A stretch of 64,000 nt of DNA from Mycobacterium sp. URHD0025 (GTDB taxonomy: Bacteria > Actinomycetota > Actinomycetes > Mycobacteriales > Mycobacteriaceae): assembly GCF_000426065.1 (NCBI RefSeq), contig NZ_AUEQ01000011.1, positions 62,001-126,000 on the forward strand. The letters are read 5' to 3'. The notes beneath the pieces are model-generated. The model was not told the origin of the DNA. It ran no database searches and saw only the letters and a program-made list of their open reading frames with translations. Both the position numbers and the translations under genes were made by a program. This document shows positions 43,109 to 54,225 of this stretch, piece by piece; positions within the stretch are counted from its first letter, which is position 1, and the number at the start of each line of letters is the position of its first letter.

Positions 43109-43564
43109 ATGACCGCGCCCGTGAAAGCCACTGTGTCCATCGCTGCCGATCCCGAGGCGGTGTACGCGCTCATCACCGATCTGTCCGCGATGGCTTCACT
43201 CGCCGAGGAAGCGCACGCGATGGAGTGGCAGAAGGGTAATTCCGCCGAACCCGGTTCGGTTTTCAAGGGGCACAACCGCAATGGTTCGAAGGCCTGGACC
43301 ACCACCTGCACGGTGACCGACGCTGAGCCGGGTAAGACGTTCGCCTTCGACGTGAAGTCCATGGTGTTCCCGGTCGCGCACTGGCGTTACGACATCGAGG
43401 CTGCCGACGGCGGCTGCACGGTGACGGAGTCGACCTGGGACCGTCGCGCAGGGTGGTTCAAGAAGGTGGCGGGCCTGGCCACCGGCGTCCCTGATCGTGA
43501 TTGCGCCAACGCCGAGAACATCCAGCTCACCCTGCAGCGGCTCAAGGCGCGCGCCGAAGGCTGA
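43109..43564 (+). CDS. SRPBCC (START-like) family protein
   Basis: A 151-aa protein with the polyketide cyclase/START fold: TVSIAADPEAVYALITDLSAM at the start, GSVFKGHNRNG, TTTCTVTDAEPGKTFAFDV, CTVTESTWD, and a C-terminal helix with NAENIQLTLQRLKAR. These domains bind hydrophobic ligands. I chose ATG 43109 because TACGAT (43096-43101) ends 7 nt upstream, fitting a leaderless mRNA; ATG 43076 is the alternative. It converges with the HNH gene. Confidence 0.85.
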   Translation: MTAPVKATVSIAADPEAVYALITDLSAMASLAEEAHAMEWQKGNSAEPGSVFKGHNRNGSKAWTTTCTVTDAEPGKTFAFDVKSMVFPVAHWRYDIEAADGGCTVTESTWDRRAGWFKKVAGLATGVPDRDCANAENIQLTLQRLKARAEG

Positions 43565-43582
43565 TCCGTCGAGCGATACCAC

Positions 43583-45115
43583 TCAGAATGGTGGGGGTGG
43601 CTCGTAGTGTTCGGCGATCCAGGCTTGGAATTGGTGTTCGTGTTCGAGGTTGTTGTTGAGTTCGGCGCGTAGGCAGCGTTCTTCGGTGATGCGGTGTTGG
43701 CGGTCTTGTTCGCGGGTGCGGTAGCGGGTCGGCATCCTCGTGCCGCGGTTGGGGTGGGGTGTCTCGGGTTCGGGTAGCTCCAGGTTGCCGGTCGGTGTGG
43801 CTAATGCCGGGAACATGGCGGCGCCGTGGGGTTCGGTGATGTAGGTGTGGCCGGTGGGTGCGGTGAATTCGATGGTGCCGTCGGGTAATTGGCGATCCGA
43901 CCAGCCGGCGCTGAAAGTTTTCAGTAGGTGATGTGCCCGGCAGTAGAGCTTGTTGTTCGACGGATGCGTCGGTCCCAGCGGGTAGGGCACGCTGTGGTCA
44001 ACATCGCAGCGTTGGGCGGGGGCGTCGCAGCCGGGGAATCGGCAGGTCAGGTCGCGCCACTGGATGAATTCGGAGAGCCCCACCGACGGGCGGTACCCGG
44101 GCTCGCCGAGCTCAGTCGGTTCGGGAGATGCGGTCGGCTCGCTGGGTTCGGCAGGTTCGCTTAGTTCAGACGGTTCGTCCGCCTCGGTAGGCGGGGTCCG
44201 CTTAGCTGTCTCGGCCGGTACGTGAAGCGGCTTGAGTTTGGCCGAGCCCACCATGTCGCGCACACGGTGGGCAGGCAGGATGCCGTGCCCGGGTAGGTAG
44301 CCCGGATTGGTGGAGGTGCCGTCCACAGTGGCCCGCTCAGCAAGGACATGTACGACCGCGGCATTGGCAGCCGCGCGTTTCTGCGTGGCCGCGCAGTCGG
44401 GTAGCCCGCACAGGCACCGCAACTGGGCTTCCATACGGGCCACCGGCCCGATCGCGGCAGCACGACGCTGCGCATGAGTACGCGGATCGTTGTCACAGAC
44501 CGTGTTGGCCACCGCATCCAGGCGCTGATCCAACGCCGCCGCGTCGACGGCATCGACGTTGGCCCATAGTGTGGCCCGTCCGGGGCTGCCGGGGTCGATC
44601 TGAACGAACGCGTCTTCGGTCAGATCCGGTGGGACTCGTACTCCGTGGGGGTCCAGTTTGGCGACCTGCTGATCAACGCGTTCACGCAACTGTCGTTCGG
44701 ACAGTCGCATCCAGGTGCGGGCCCGCGAGGCCAGTGCCTCATCGAGCTGTGCCCACACCGAGGAGTGGACGGTTTCGGTGCGGGCGATGATGATGCACAC
44801 CACCCGGTAGTCGATGTCGCCGGCGGCGAATCGGGCTGCCACCAGGGGCAGTTTGTCGCGCAACACCCGGGCCCGCCGGATCTGGGTACCGGCCCGGTTG
44901 CGGCTGATCCGCAGGGCCGCTGAGATCTCGGCGGCCACCTCCTCAAACGGATCGGTGGTCCAAAAAACGGTCTCGGCCAGTTCCTGTTCGCGGCGGGTAT
45001 CCAGTTCCCCGATCGCGGCCAATCGGGCCGCGATGGCCGCCGATTCCGCGCGCGCCCCGGCGGTGATCGCGTCGATCAGCGTCGCACCGCCATCATCGGA
45101 ATCCCCGTCGAACAT
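43583..45115 (-). CDS. 13E12-type DUF222/HNH endonuclease family protein
   Basis: A 510-aa member of the mycobacterial 13E12 repeat family. The DUF222 region covers about 20-320, with ISRNRAGTQIRRARVL and DYRVVCIIIARTETV. A Ser/Glu/Pro-rich linker (SEPAEPSEPTASPEP) leads to the HNH nuclease (about 365-425), CRFPGCDAPAQRCDVDHSVPYPLG followed by NNKLYCRAHHLLKT, with the paired cysteines and histidines intact. Start ATG 45115 (MFDGDSDD) is preferred. These genes are multicopy in mycobacteria and are thought to be mobile or self-spreading; here no flanking repeat or intron structure is seen. Confidence 0.88.
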   Translation of the reverse strand: MFDGDSDDGGATLIDAITAGARAESAAIAARLAAIGELDTRREQELAETVFWTTDPFEEVAAEISAALRISRNRAGTQIRRARVLRDKLPLVAARFAAGDIDYRVVCIIIARTETVHSSVWAQLDEALASRARTWMRLSERQLRERVDQQVAKLDPHGVRVPPDLTEDAFVQIDPGSPGRATLWANVDAVDAAALDQRLDAVANTVCDNDPRTHAQRRAAAIGPVARMEAQLRCLCGLPDCAATQKRAAANAAVVHVLAERATVDGTSTNPGYLPGHGILPAHRVRDMVGSAKLKPLHVPAETAKRTPPTEADEPSELSEPAEPSEPTASPEPTELGEPGYRPSVGLSEFIQWRDLTCRFPGCDAPAQRCDVDHSVPYPLGPTHPSNNKLYCRAHHLLKTFSAGWSDRQLPDGTIEFTAPTGHTYITEPHGAAMFPALATPTGNLELPEPETPHPNRGTRMPTRYRTREQDRQHRITEERCLRAELNNNLEHEHQFQAWIAEHYEPPPPF

Positions 45116-45372
45116 GTGTTCGATTATGCCACTGCCGGGTGACACGTTCACGCGTTATCTATCAGGACATCGGTGACACTTCTGCCGCGAGGCTCGGGCG
45201 GTCCCGCCCCGCCCACAGCACTGGCAGATTTCGATTGGCCATGCTTGTTACTGCCATGAGCCGATCAATTTCTGCCAACGGAAATTTGCCCGTTGAGCTC
45301 TCGGTTTGGACAGACATACCGGCACAGAGAGCACAGAAATCGACAGCCGGACGAGGCAGGAAGAAGCAGAAA

Positions 45373-45591
45373 ATGAAGAAGTTCGGATTCGCCGTCATCG
45401 CCGCCAGCGGACTGAGCGCAGCTGTCCTGGGTCTGGCCGGGCCGGCCCAGGCTGCCGAGCCCGCTCATATCGCAGCGCCAAGCTCCGTCACCATCTCCTC
45501 GGGTGTCGACCACCTGGACTGGCTGGACCAGATCCACCCCAAGCCGATGGTTCCGAAGGTAGATACCACCGTGCGGCACAGCGGTCGGTGA
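45373..45591 (+). CDS. Small secreted protein, unknown function
   Basis: A 72-aa protein with a clean signal peptide (MKKFGFAVIAASGLSAAVLG followed by LAGPAQA, cleaved near residue 27). The mature part is about 45 residues, with DHLDWLDQIHPKPMVPKVD. It has an AGGAAG-rich ribosome site before ATG 45373. Third-position GC is typical of the genome. It resembles other short exported proteins of mycobacteria, none with a known function. A strong terminator follows immediately. Confidence 0.72.
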   Translation: MKKFGFAVIAASGLSAAVLGLAGPAQAAEPAHIAAPSSVTISSGVDHLDWLDQIHPKPMVPKVDTTVRHSGR

Positions 45592-45603
45592 CACTGACAG
45601 ACG

Positions 45604-45642
45604 AAGAGGGGCAGCCCGGAAAGGGTTGCCCCTCTTTGCTTT
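45604..45642. terminator. Rho-independent terminator
   Basis: AAGAGGGGCA (45604-45613) pairs with TGCCCCTCTT (45627-45636), and an inner GCCC/GGGT stem closes a short GGAAA loop. TTTGCTTT follows on the plus strand, serving as the U-rich tail. It sits between the secreted-protein stop and the convergent methyltransferase stop and can end both. One of the clearest intrinsic terminators in the window. Confidence 0.9.
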
Positions 45643-45653
45643 ACGAACCTGAC

Positions 45654-46472
45654 TCAGAACGCGTACCGGTGATACTGCGCCATGTACCGCAGCACCGGAA
45701 CCGGCTTCATGACGGCCAGCATCATCCGGTAGTACCAGGGCAGCGTGTTGAACACCGGATCGTCGAAGGGCGACTCCCGGACCAACAAACGGGTGCCGGG
45801 CACCGCACGCAGGATGTCTTCGGGACTGTCGATGGCCCAGTGGAGTTTGGCCCCGGACCGGCGCACCACCGTGTTGACCCACTGCGATTTGATTCCGAAG
45901 CTGTTGAACGCATCGAATTGCAGTTCGCCCGAAGGGAATCGGTCGACGATGCGCCGCAGGAGCGCGACGCCGTCGTCTTCGGTGAGGTACATCGTCAACC
46001 CTTCACCGACCATGAGGGTCGGCCGGTCGGCGGGGATGTCGCGCAGCCACGCCGGGTCGGTCACCGAGGCGGCGATGACGTGGTAGTGCTCGGCGGACGG
46101 GTAGAGCTGCTCACGCAGGTGTGCGACGTCGGGGTAGTCGATGTCGTACCACTCCACGCCGGGACCGGGCTCGACCCGGAAGAATCGGCCGTCCAGACCG
46201 CATCCCAGATGCAGCACCACGGCGTCGGGGTGGACTGCCAGGAACTGCCGGGTCCACCGATCGAAATGCGCGCTGCGGGTGGTCACCGACGGTGAAGTCG
46301 CCTCGGTGATCGAGGTGCGGCTCCAGTCGTAGTCGATGCGGTCGGCGATGTCCTTCGCCAACTTGTCGCCGAGGATCGGGTTGGGCGTGCCGGCGTCGAG
46401 CGCCTTGGCGTAGAACGTCGCCAGCATGGTCTGCGGAGCCCCGGTCAGGTCGACTTTCAGCTTGTCGGTCAT
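45654..46472 (-). CDS. SAM-dependent methyltransferase, LCM/PPM1 family
   Basis: A 272-aa putative O-methyltransferase of the leucine carboxyl methyltransferase-like family common in mycobacteria. The SAM-binding motif is VVLHLGCGLDGRFFRV (about 86-101), followed by WYDIDYPDVAHLR and LMVGEGLTMYLTED. No signal peptide is seen. Members of this family have poorly known substrates. Related mycobacterial genes cluster near Rv0145-Rv0146, consistent with the surrounding Rv013x-Rv014x synteny. Confidence 0.88.
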   Translation of the reverse strand: MTDKLKVDLTGAPQTMLATFYAKALDAGTPNPILGDKLAKDIADRIDYDWSRTSITEATSPSVTTRSAHFDRWTRQFLAVHPDAVVLHLGCGLDGRFFRVEPGPGVEWYDIDYPDVAHLREQLYPSAEHYHVIAASVTDPAWLRDIPADRPTLMVGEGLTMYLTEDDGVALLRRIVDRFPSGELQFDAFNSFGIKSQWVNTVVRRSGAKLHWAIDSPEDILRAVPGTRLLVRESPFDDPVFNTLPWYYRMMLAVMKPVPVLRYMAQYHRYAF

Positions 46473-46535
46473 GTTCGCCAGGTTAGGCCGGAATACGCAT
46501 GGCGCCCAGTGGCTTAACGCCGCACGGCGTGGTGT

Positions 46536-47552
46536 TCAGCTGTTTTTCTGTGCGCGTTTGGCCGCCCGCAGTCCCACCCAGAACTTCGCCGCTTCGGCGA
46601 TCGATTCCTCGACAGGCCTTGGCTGCCAACCGAGTTCACGCACGGCCTTGGAATGGTCGAGTTCGGCTTCGGCCCGCATGAGCCTCAGGGATTCCAGCGA
46701 CAAACGTTCGTCGGTGCCGCGTAACTTACCTTTGATGGTGCCTGCTGCGGCCAGCGCATAGGACACCGGTAGCGGAATCGACCGCTGCGGAGGCGCGACG
46801 CCGGCGGCCTCGGCGGCCAACCTGGCCACCTCGGCGTTGCTGATCATCTTCTCCGAGATCAGGTAGCGCTCGCCGGGGGTGCCCCGGTCAGCGGCAAGCA
46901 ACATGGCCTTGGCCGCGTCGTCGATACCGACGGCTTCCAGGTCGATTCCGCTCATCACGAACGGTAGCTTGCCGAATGCGGCGCCGGCGATGATCGCGCC
47001 GTGCGGGGTTCGGCCCCAGTCACCGCTGCCGTAGGTGGTGGACACGCACATCGCGACTGCAGGCAGGCCGCGTTCCCGCGCGTATTGCAGCACAAGATCT
47101 TCGGCCTGTATGCGCGAGCGCACGTACGGCGTCACCTTCGACACGTCGGCGATGTCGGCCTCGGTCGACCGCTGGCCCCGCTTGCGGCCCACGGTGACGT
47201 AGCTGCTGGTGTAGACGAACTTGCGCAAACCGGGCGTGCCCACAGCGACGTCGAGCACGTTGCGGGTGCCCTCGACGTTGGTGCGGAACAGGGGCGCCGG
47301 ATCACGCAGCCAACCACGGGCGTCGACGACGCAGTGGTAGACGACGTCACAACCGGTCATCGCCTCGCGCAGGGCCTCGGTGTCGAAGACATCGCCGAGA
47401 AACCGCGTCACCGGTAGGTCATCGATGGAGATGGTGTTGGCGTTCGGTCGCACCATGGCCCGAACCTCGGAACCGTCATCAGCAGCGACCAACTGCCGCA
47501 GCACATGCGATCCCAGGAAGCCGTTGGCGCCGATGACCAGTTTGGCGCTCAC
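46536..47552 (-). CDS. NAD-dependent epimerase/dehydratase family reductase (Rv0139-like)
   Basis: A 338-aa extended short-chain dehydrogenase. The start is GTG 47552; it gives SAKLVIGANGFLGSHVLRQL, the TGxxGxxG-type nucleotide motif. The catalytic pattern is visible as YTSSYVTVG and the YVRSRIQAED Tyr-x3-Lys-type position, here Y-V-R-S-R, so the usual YxxxK lysine appears to be Arg. Relatives include dihydroflavonol-4-reductase-like and 3-beta-hydroxysteroid dehydrogenase-like proteins. It follows the SnoaL gene with a 34-bp gap and probably shares its KstR-like promoter. Confidence 0.85.
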   Translation of the reverse strand: MSAKLVIGANGFLGSHVLRQLVAADDGSEVRAMVRPNANTISIDDLPVTRFLGDVFDTEALREAMTGCDVVYHCVVDARGWLRDPAPLFRTNVEGTRNVLDVAVGTPGLRKFVYTSSYVTVGRKRGQRSTEADIADVSKVTPYVRSRIQAEDLVLQYARERGLPAVAMCVSTTYGSGDWGRTPHGAIIAGAAFGKLPFVMSGIDLEAVGIDDAAKAMLLAADRGTPGERYLISEKMISNAEVARLAAEAAGVAPPQRSIPLPVSYALAAAGTIKGKLRGTDERLSLESLRLMRAEAELDHSKAVRELGWQPRPVEESIAEAAKFWVGLRAAKRAQKNS

Positions 47553-47586
47553 CGGGTACCCGCCTTTCTCCTCTTCGCGCAAGCGC

Positions 47587-48087
47587 TCATCGGCCGAACT
47601 TCTTGAGCCACTCCTCGGCCTCATCGGTCAGGGTCCCGAGTTCGGCTGCCTTGCGGCACCACTTGCGCGCCGCCGAGGCGAATCGCAGTGGGTTGTAGAC
47701 GTCTTCCTGCCGTGACCACAGGCCGTCGCCGGCATAGGTGAGGATCGAGATGTTGGTGGCGCTGATGATGGTGCCGTCCCCCGGATCGCGCATCGGGTTG
47801 TCCAGTTCGCAGATGATGCGGCCCGTGGGTTCGTCGATCACCGACCACAGCGACGGGAAGGCCGTCATGTAGCTGCCGGGGAAGGTGGTCATGGTCTTCC
47901 AGATCCACGGCCGGACCTGCTCGCGGCCCTTCATGGTGCCCACGGCGTGCTCGATGTAATCGACGTCGACCGTGTAGTGGTCCGCCCAGATGTCCCAGTT
48001 CTTGGTCTGCGCGGCCCGGTCGACGGTCTGCTCGAATGTTTCGAAGGCAGCGGCGAGTTCATCGCGGCTGAAGGACCTGCTCGTCAC
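47587..48087 (-). CDS. SnoaL-like (NTF2 fold) protein (Rv0138-like)
   Basis: A 166-aa NTF2-like protein, starting at GTG 48087. The fold signatures are FEQTVDRAAQTKNWDIWADH (about 18-37), YTVDVDYIEHAVGTMKGRE, a central beta region with ICELDNPMRDPGDG, and a helical tail. SnoaL-like proteins include polyketide cyclases and steroid isomerases. It lies directly behind a KstR-type palindrome that overlaps its likely promoter, and is followed by a reductase, so a steroid or related catabolic role is a reasonable hypothesis. Confidence 0.85.
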   Translation of the reverse strand: MTSRSFSRDELAAAFETFEQTVDRAAQTKNWDIWADHYTVDVDYIEHAVGTMKGREQVRPWIWKTMTTFPGSYMTAFPSLWSVIDEPTGRIICELDNPMRDPGDGTIISATNISILTYAGDGLWSRQEDVYNPLRFASAARKWCRKAAELGTLTDEAEEWLKKFGR

Positions 48088-48095
48088 CCCAAAAC

Positions 48096-48109
48096 TAGAA
48101 CACGTTCTA
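48096..48109 (-). promoter_or_regulatory. KstR-like palindrome upstream of the SnoaL gene
   Basis: TAGAAC-AC-GTTCTA is a perfect inverted repeat matching the core of the KstR operator (TNNAAC-NN-GTTNNA), the cholesterol-catabolism repressor site of mycobacteria. It is centred about 15 bp before the GTG, and TCTAGT on the minus strand, a possible -10, overlaps its edge. Binding would block transcription of the SnoaL/reductase pair. Confidence 0.7.
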
Positions 48110-48132
48110 CCGGCCTTTGTCGAGACCTGTCG

Positions 48133-48534
48133 CTACACCGCCAGCACCTGCCGAGAACCCAGCGGTGCCTGCAGTTCCACCTCGGCGGTGCCGCTCACCG
48201 CGAGGGCGATACACATGCGGCCGACGGACTCCGGTGGTGTGCCGCCGCGAAGCTCGATCGTGACTGTGTCGGCGGTCTCCCGCGTGATCAGGTGGACGCC
48301 GAAGCAGTCCGGGGTGCCCGCCGTGAAGTTGACCCGCAGGCCGCCGTCGTCACGGCTGAAGGATTCGATCCGGGTGATGTGCGGACCGACGATGGCGGGG
48401 TTGTCGGTGAACAGGGTCCGCGCCGGATCGGGCGGCACCTCGGGCACTGCCGCCGGCTGCGGGTCGGCACCCGCGGTAGGGCCACCGGCCAGCAGGAGTA
48501 AACAGGCGAGCCCGGCGGTTGCAACTGCACGCAT
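48133..48534 (-). CDS. Secreted protein of unknown function
   Basis: A 133-aa exported protein with a signal peptide (MRAVATAGLACLLLLAGGPT, cut after AGA near residue 23). The mature part, about 110 residues, has two Cys (PDCFGVH and GRMCIAL) that could form a disulfide. I chose ATG 48534, which begins the signal peptide; the upstream in-frame sequence is an Arg-rich artefact. It is divergent from msrA with only 26 bp between starts. No family recognised. Confidence 0.72.
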   Translation of the reverse strand: MRAVATAGLACLLLLAGGPTAGADPQPAAVPEVPPDPARTLFTDNPAIVGPHITRIESFSRDDGGLRVNFTAGTPDCFGVHLITRETADTVTIELRGGTPPESVGRMCIALAVSGTAEVELQAPLGSRQVLAV

Positions 48535-48560
48535 GACCACCACGGTAATCACGGAGCACA

Positions 48561-49082
48561 ATGGGGAACATGGGCAACTATTCGACAGCGATTCTTGCGG
48601 GCGGCTGCTTCTGGGGCATGCAGGATCTGATCCGTAAGCAGCCCGGGGTGATCTCGACGCGCGTGGGCTACACCGGTGGACGCAACGACCACCCGACCTA
48701 CCGGAATCATCCCGGCCACGCCGAGGCCGTGGAGATCGTCTACGACCCGACACAGACCGACTATCGCGCGCTACTCGAGTTCTTCTTCCAGATCCACGAC
48801 CCGTCCACCAAGGACCGGCAGGGCAACGATGTCGGCAGCAGCTACCGGTCGGCGATCTTCTACCTCGACGACGAGCAGAAGCGGGTCGCGCTCGACACCA
48901 TCGCCGACGTGGACGCGTCGGGTTTGTGGCCCGGCAAGGTGGTCACCGAGGTGACCGCGGCGGGCGATTTCTGGGAGGCCGAGCCCGAGCATCAGGATTA
49001 CCTGCAGCACTACCCGAACGGGTACACCTGCCACTTCCCTCGCGCCGGCTGGAAGCTCCCGAAGCGTCAGACCACGAGCTAG
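48561..49082 (+). CDS. msrA: Peptide-methionine (S)-S-oxide reductase MsrA
   Basis: A 173-aa enzyme that repairs methionine-S-sulfoxide in proteins and free methionine. The catalytic motif GGCFWGMQ (about 15-22) holds the nucleophilic Cys, followed by [32 protein letters not shown] and [13 protein letters not shown]. Start [10 protein letters not shown] at 48561 is preferred, though ATG 48570 is equally possible. It corresponds to Rv0137c and converges with the cytochrome P450 gene, overlapping it by 4 nt. Confidence 0.95.
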   Translation: MGNMGNYSTAILAGGCFWGMQDLIRKQPGVISTRVGYTGGRNDHPTYRNHPGHAEAVEIVYDPTQTDYRALLEFFFQIHDPSTKDRQGNDVGSSYRSAIFYLDDEQKRVALDTIADVDASGLWPGKVVTEVTAAGDFWEAEPEHQDYLQHYPNGYTCHFPRAGWKLPKRQTTS

Positions 49083-50437
49083 GGACGGTCAAGCCCGAGC
49101 GGCGTGGCGCGGCGATGTACGACGAGGCGTCCGCCCGCCGCCGGGGTGTAGGCCACTCCGCGGGAGTGCACCTTTTCTCCCGGTGCGGTCGTGGTGTCGA
49201 TGACGAAGTGCCGCAATACCGTTCGCAGTACCACGTCCATCTCGACGTTGGCGAACACCGCTCCGACGCAGCGTCGGGTGCCGCCGCCGTACGGTAGCCA
49301 GCCCAGGCCCGGGCGGCTGCCGACGAATCGCTGTGGGTCGAACCGGTCTGGCTCGGAAAACTCCTTCTCGGCCTCCTGGATCTGCGAGATGGCCACGATG
49401 ACCGAATGGCCACGCGGTATCTCCCACTCCCCCAGCCGGATTGACGGTGCGTAGACATGGCGGCCCGCGAAGTCGATGACGGTGCGGTTGCGTTGCACCT
49501 CAAGGATGGTGGCCTGACGGTATTCGTTGCCGTCGGTGGCGGCCTCGTCCACCAGCTCGGCCAGCACCTGTGGATGGCGGCTGATCCGCTCGAAGGCCCA
49601 GCCCAGGGTGGACGCCGTGGTCTCGTGGCCTGCGGCCAGCAAGGTCAGGAGCTCGTCTCCGATGTCCTTGCGGGACATGGCCGATCCGTCCTCGTAGGTG
49701 CTGCGCAACAGCAGCGCCAGGATGTCGTCGCGCTGGTCGAAGTCGGGATCGGCTTCGACCCGGTCGATCAGCCGGTCGATTACGGCGTCATAGCGTCGAC
49801 GGTATGCGGCGAGCCGTCCCCAGGGACTGAACCGGCCGTACGTCCGGGCAGGGGTGGGTACCACCACCAGCCGTGAGCCCAGGGTGACCCAGGGCGGGAT
49901 GATGCGGCGCAACTCGTCGAGTTGTTCGCCATCGGCGCCGAACACCGCGCGCAGGATCGCGTTGAGGGTGATCCGCATCATCGGTTCGAGCGTCTCGAAC
50001 TGCCGGCCTTCCGGCCAGTTCGCCGTTTCCCGCAGCGTCTCCTCTTCGAAGATCTGCTCGTAGTTCCTGATGCTCTTGCCGTGGAACGGCGGGGTGAGCA
50101 GCTTGCGGCGGCGACGATGGTCGGTGCCGTCGAGGGCGAAGACCGATCCGGAGCCCAGGATGCGGCTGAGGTTGGGCTGGATGTTGCCGACATCGTCGGT
50201 GTTGGCCGAGAACAGTTGTTTGGCCAGTTGGGCGTCGGCCACGATCACGGTGGGGCCGAAGATCGGGAGCCTGAGGCTGAAGACGTCCCCTTGCCGGCCG
50301 GAGATCTGTTTGACGACCCAGCGCCGGGCCAGAGCGAAGCCGAGGGCCTGCAGCGGCCTGGGAACCCGCGCGGGAGGCGGTGTCCGTCCCGGTGCGGCGC
50401 TCTCGGTGGTCTTCTCAGCAGCTACGAGCTCGGTCAT
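49079..50437 (-). CDS. cyp138: Cytochrome P450 (CYP138-like)
   Basis: A 452-aa P450 monooxygenase. The I-helix motif AGHETTAST lies near 255, the heme ligand loop [20 protein letters not shown] near 383-402 with the axial Cys, and the FRPERF-type DRFDPQRF upstream. [21 protein letters not shown] is the conserved substrate-recognition stretch. Rv0136 (cyp138) is its orthologue by neighbour (msrA on one side, TetR on the other). It is divergent from a TetR gene with palindromes between them, so regulation by that repressor is likely. Substrate unknown. Confidence 0.93.
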   Translation of the reverse strand: MTELVAAEKTTESAAPGRTPPPARVPRPLQALGFALARRWVVKQISGRQGDVFSLRLPIFGPTVIVADAQLAKQLFSANTDDVGNIQPNLSRILGSGSVFALDGTDHRRRRKLLTPPFHGKSIRNYEQIFEEETLRETANWPEGRQFETLEPMMRITLNAILRAVFGADGEQLDELRRIIPPWVTLGSRLVVVPTPARTYGRFSPWGRLAAYRRRYDAVIDRLIDRVEADPDFDQRDDILALLLRSTYEDGSAMSRKDIGDELLTLLAAGHETTASTLGWAFERISRHPQVLAELVDEAATDGNEYRQATILEVQRNRTVIDFAGRHVYAPSIRLGEWEIPRGHSVIVAISQIQEAEKEFSEPDRFDPQRFVGSRPGLGWLPYGGGTRRCVGAVFANVEMDVVLRTVLRHFVIDTTTAPGEKVHSRGVAYTPAAGGRLVVHRRATPLGLDRP

Positions 50438-50456
50438 ACCATCTCCAGCCAGTCCT

Positions 50457-50493
50457 GGTACCGCGCAGTACCAACGTTGTGAGGTACGGTACT
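50457..50493. promoter_or_regulatory. Candidate TetR operators between cyp138 and its regulator
   Basis: TGGTAC (50457-50462) and GTACCA (50469-50474) form a perfect inverted repeat with a 6-bp spacer. A second palindrome, GTAC-G-GTAC (50485-50493), lies 11 bp on. The GGTAC motif appears four times in 50 bp. The pattern sits in the 90-bp gap between the divergent starts and suits a TetR dimer. Confidence 0.6.
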
Positions 50494-50527
50494 CCCAGGT
50501 ACCAGGCGGCGCAAGGGGGTTGGCACG

Positions 50528-51103
50528 ATGACCTACCGGCTACGCCTGCTCGACGGGCTTGCCGCGGCCATCAACGACAAGGGCTATCGGGAGACCACGG
50601 TGGCCGACATCGTCCGTCATGCCCGTACGTCCAAGCGCACGTTCTACGACCAGTTCGGCACCAAGGAAGACGGCTTCCTCGAACTGCTGCGCGCCAACAA
50701 CTCCGCCCTGGTCGAGCGCATCCAGGCTGCGGTCAACCCCGAGGCGTCGTGGCCCGATCAGATCGGGCAGGCCGTGGGCGCCTACGTCGACCACATCGCG
50801 TCGGCCCCGGCCATCACGCTGAGTTGGATCCGCGAACTGCCCGCACTGGGCAGCCGGGCCCGTCCGTTGCAACGCGAAGCCCTGCGCGAGCTGACGGATC
50901 TGCTGATCCAACTGAGCGACAGTGCCGGTTTCCGGCACGCCGGACTACCTCAGCTCACCGAGCCGATGGCCATCATCCTGCTGGGTGGGCTGCGGGAGTT
51001 GACCGCGCTGATCGTCGAGGACGGCCGCGACATCCACGAGATCTACGGGCCCGCGGTGGCCGCGTCGACGGCGATCCTCGGCCCCCGCCCGGCGCAGCCC
51101 TGA
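50528..51103 (+). CDS. TetR family regulator beside cyp138 (Rv0135c-like)
   Basis: A 191-aa TetR protein. The helix-turn-helix is in residues 12-55, with KGYRETTVADIVRHARTSKRTF and YDQFGTKEDGFLEL; the rest is the ligand-binding helical domain. It is divergent from cyp138 and is the probable repressor of it, acting on the palindromes at 50457-50493. Position matches Rv0135c. It converges with the next TetR gene, 15 nt between stops. Confidence 0.92.
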   Translation: MTYRLRLLDGLAAAINDKGYRETTVADIVRHARTSKRTFYDQFGTKEDGFLELLRANNSALVERIQAAVNPEASWPDQIGQAVGAYVDHIASAPAITLSWIRELPALGSRARPLQREALRELTDLLIQLSDSAGFRHAGLPQLTEPMAIILLGGLRELTALIVEDGRDIHEIYGPAVAASTAILGPRPAQP

Positions 51104-53493
<2,390 letters not shown>

Positions 53494-53502
53494 CGGTTCG
53501 GC

Positions 53503-54225
53503 CTACCCGTTGAATTCGGGCTTGCGGAAATAGAGCGCGACGCTCTTGCCGATCACCGGGTTCAGCAGCGACTCGGCGGTACGGGTCAACCAGGGCCGGC
53601 CCATCATGTCCCACACCAGCAACTGGTGGTACGCCTTGACCGCCGGGTGATCGTTCTTCTCGGTGCCGACAAGACATTTGAGCCACCAGTACGGCGAGTG
53701 CAGCGCATGCTCGTGGTGGGTGTGGGTGAGCTTGAGTCCGTGCGCCAGAACCTTGTCGCGCAACTCGTCGGCCTTGTAGATGCGGATGTGACCGCCCTCG
53801 TTGGCGTGATACTCGTCCGACAGCAGCCAGCACAATTTCTCCGGGAGCCAACGCGGCACCGTGATGGCAAGTGAGCCACCGGGTTTGAGCACCCGCACCA
53901 GCTCGGCGATGGCCAGCTCATCTTGCGGAACGTGTTCCAGGATCTCGGAGGCGATGACGCAGTCGAAGTTCGAGTCGGGGTAGGGCAGGTCGAGCGCGTC
54001 GCCCTTGACCGCCTCACCCTTGGCCGACAACGGGACCTCGCCCGCTTCCCGCATGGCCTGCAGCATCGTGTCGACGTCGTTGAGGTCGGACACACTCTGG
54101 TCGAATCCGACGACATTGGCCCCGCGCCGGTATGCCTCGAACGTGTGCCGGCCCGCACCGCAGCCGACGTCGATCACCGTCGTACCAGGACCCACTCCGA
54201 GGCGGTCGAAATCGACGGTCAGCAT
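53503..54225 (-). CDS. Class I SAM-dependent methyltransferase
   Basis: A 240-aa methyltransferase of the Methyltransf_11/25 type. SAM motif VIDVGCGAGRHTFEAYRRG (about 19-37), then the acidic VVGFDQSVSDL, and FDCVIASEILEHVPQDELAIAE with the catalytic acidic motif, followed by LKPGGSLAITVP. It overlaps the glycosyltransferase gene by 7 nt upstream and is 9 nt from the toroid gene, so all three are one operon. It would methylate a sugar or lipid made by the glycosyltransferase; this is inference. Confidence 0.9.
   Translation of the reverse strand: MLTVDFDRLGVGPGTTVIDVGCGAGRHTFEAYRRGANVVGFDQSVSDLNDVDTMLQAMREAGEVPLSAKGEAVKGDALDLPYPDSNFDCVIASEILEHVPQDELAIAELVRVLKPGGSLAITVPRWLPEKLCWLLSDEYHANEGGHIRIYKADELRDKVLAHGLKLTHTHHEHALHSPYWWLKCLVGTEKNDHPAVKAYHQLLVWDMMGRPWLTRTAESLLNPVIGKSVALYFRKPEFNG

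Noticed and set aside
43583-45115. The HNH/13E12 protein considered as part of an intron or active mobile element.
   Set aside because: No flanking repeats, intron structure or integrase/transposase nearby; it stands as an ordinary stand-alone gene.
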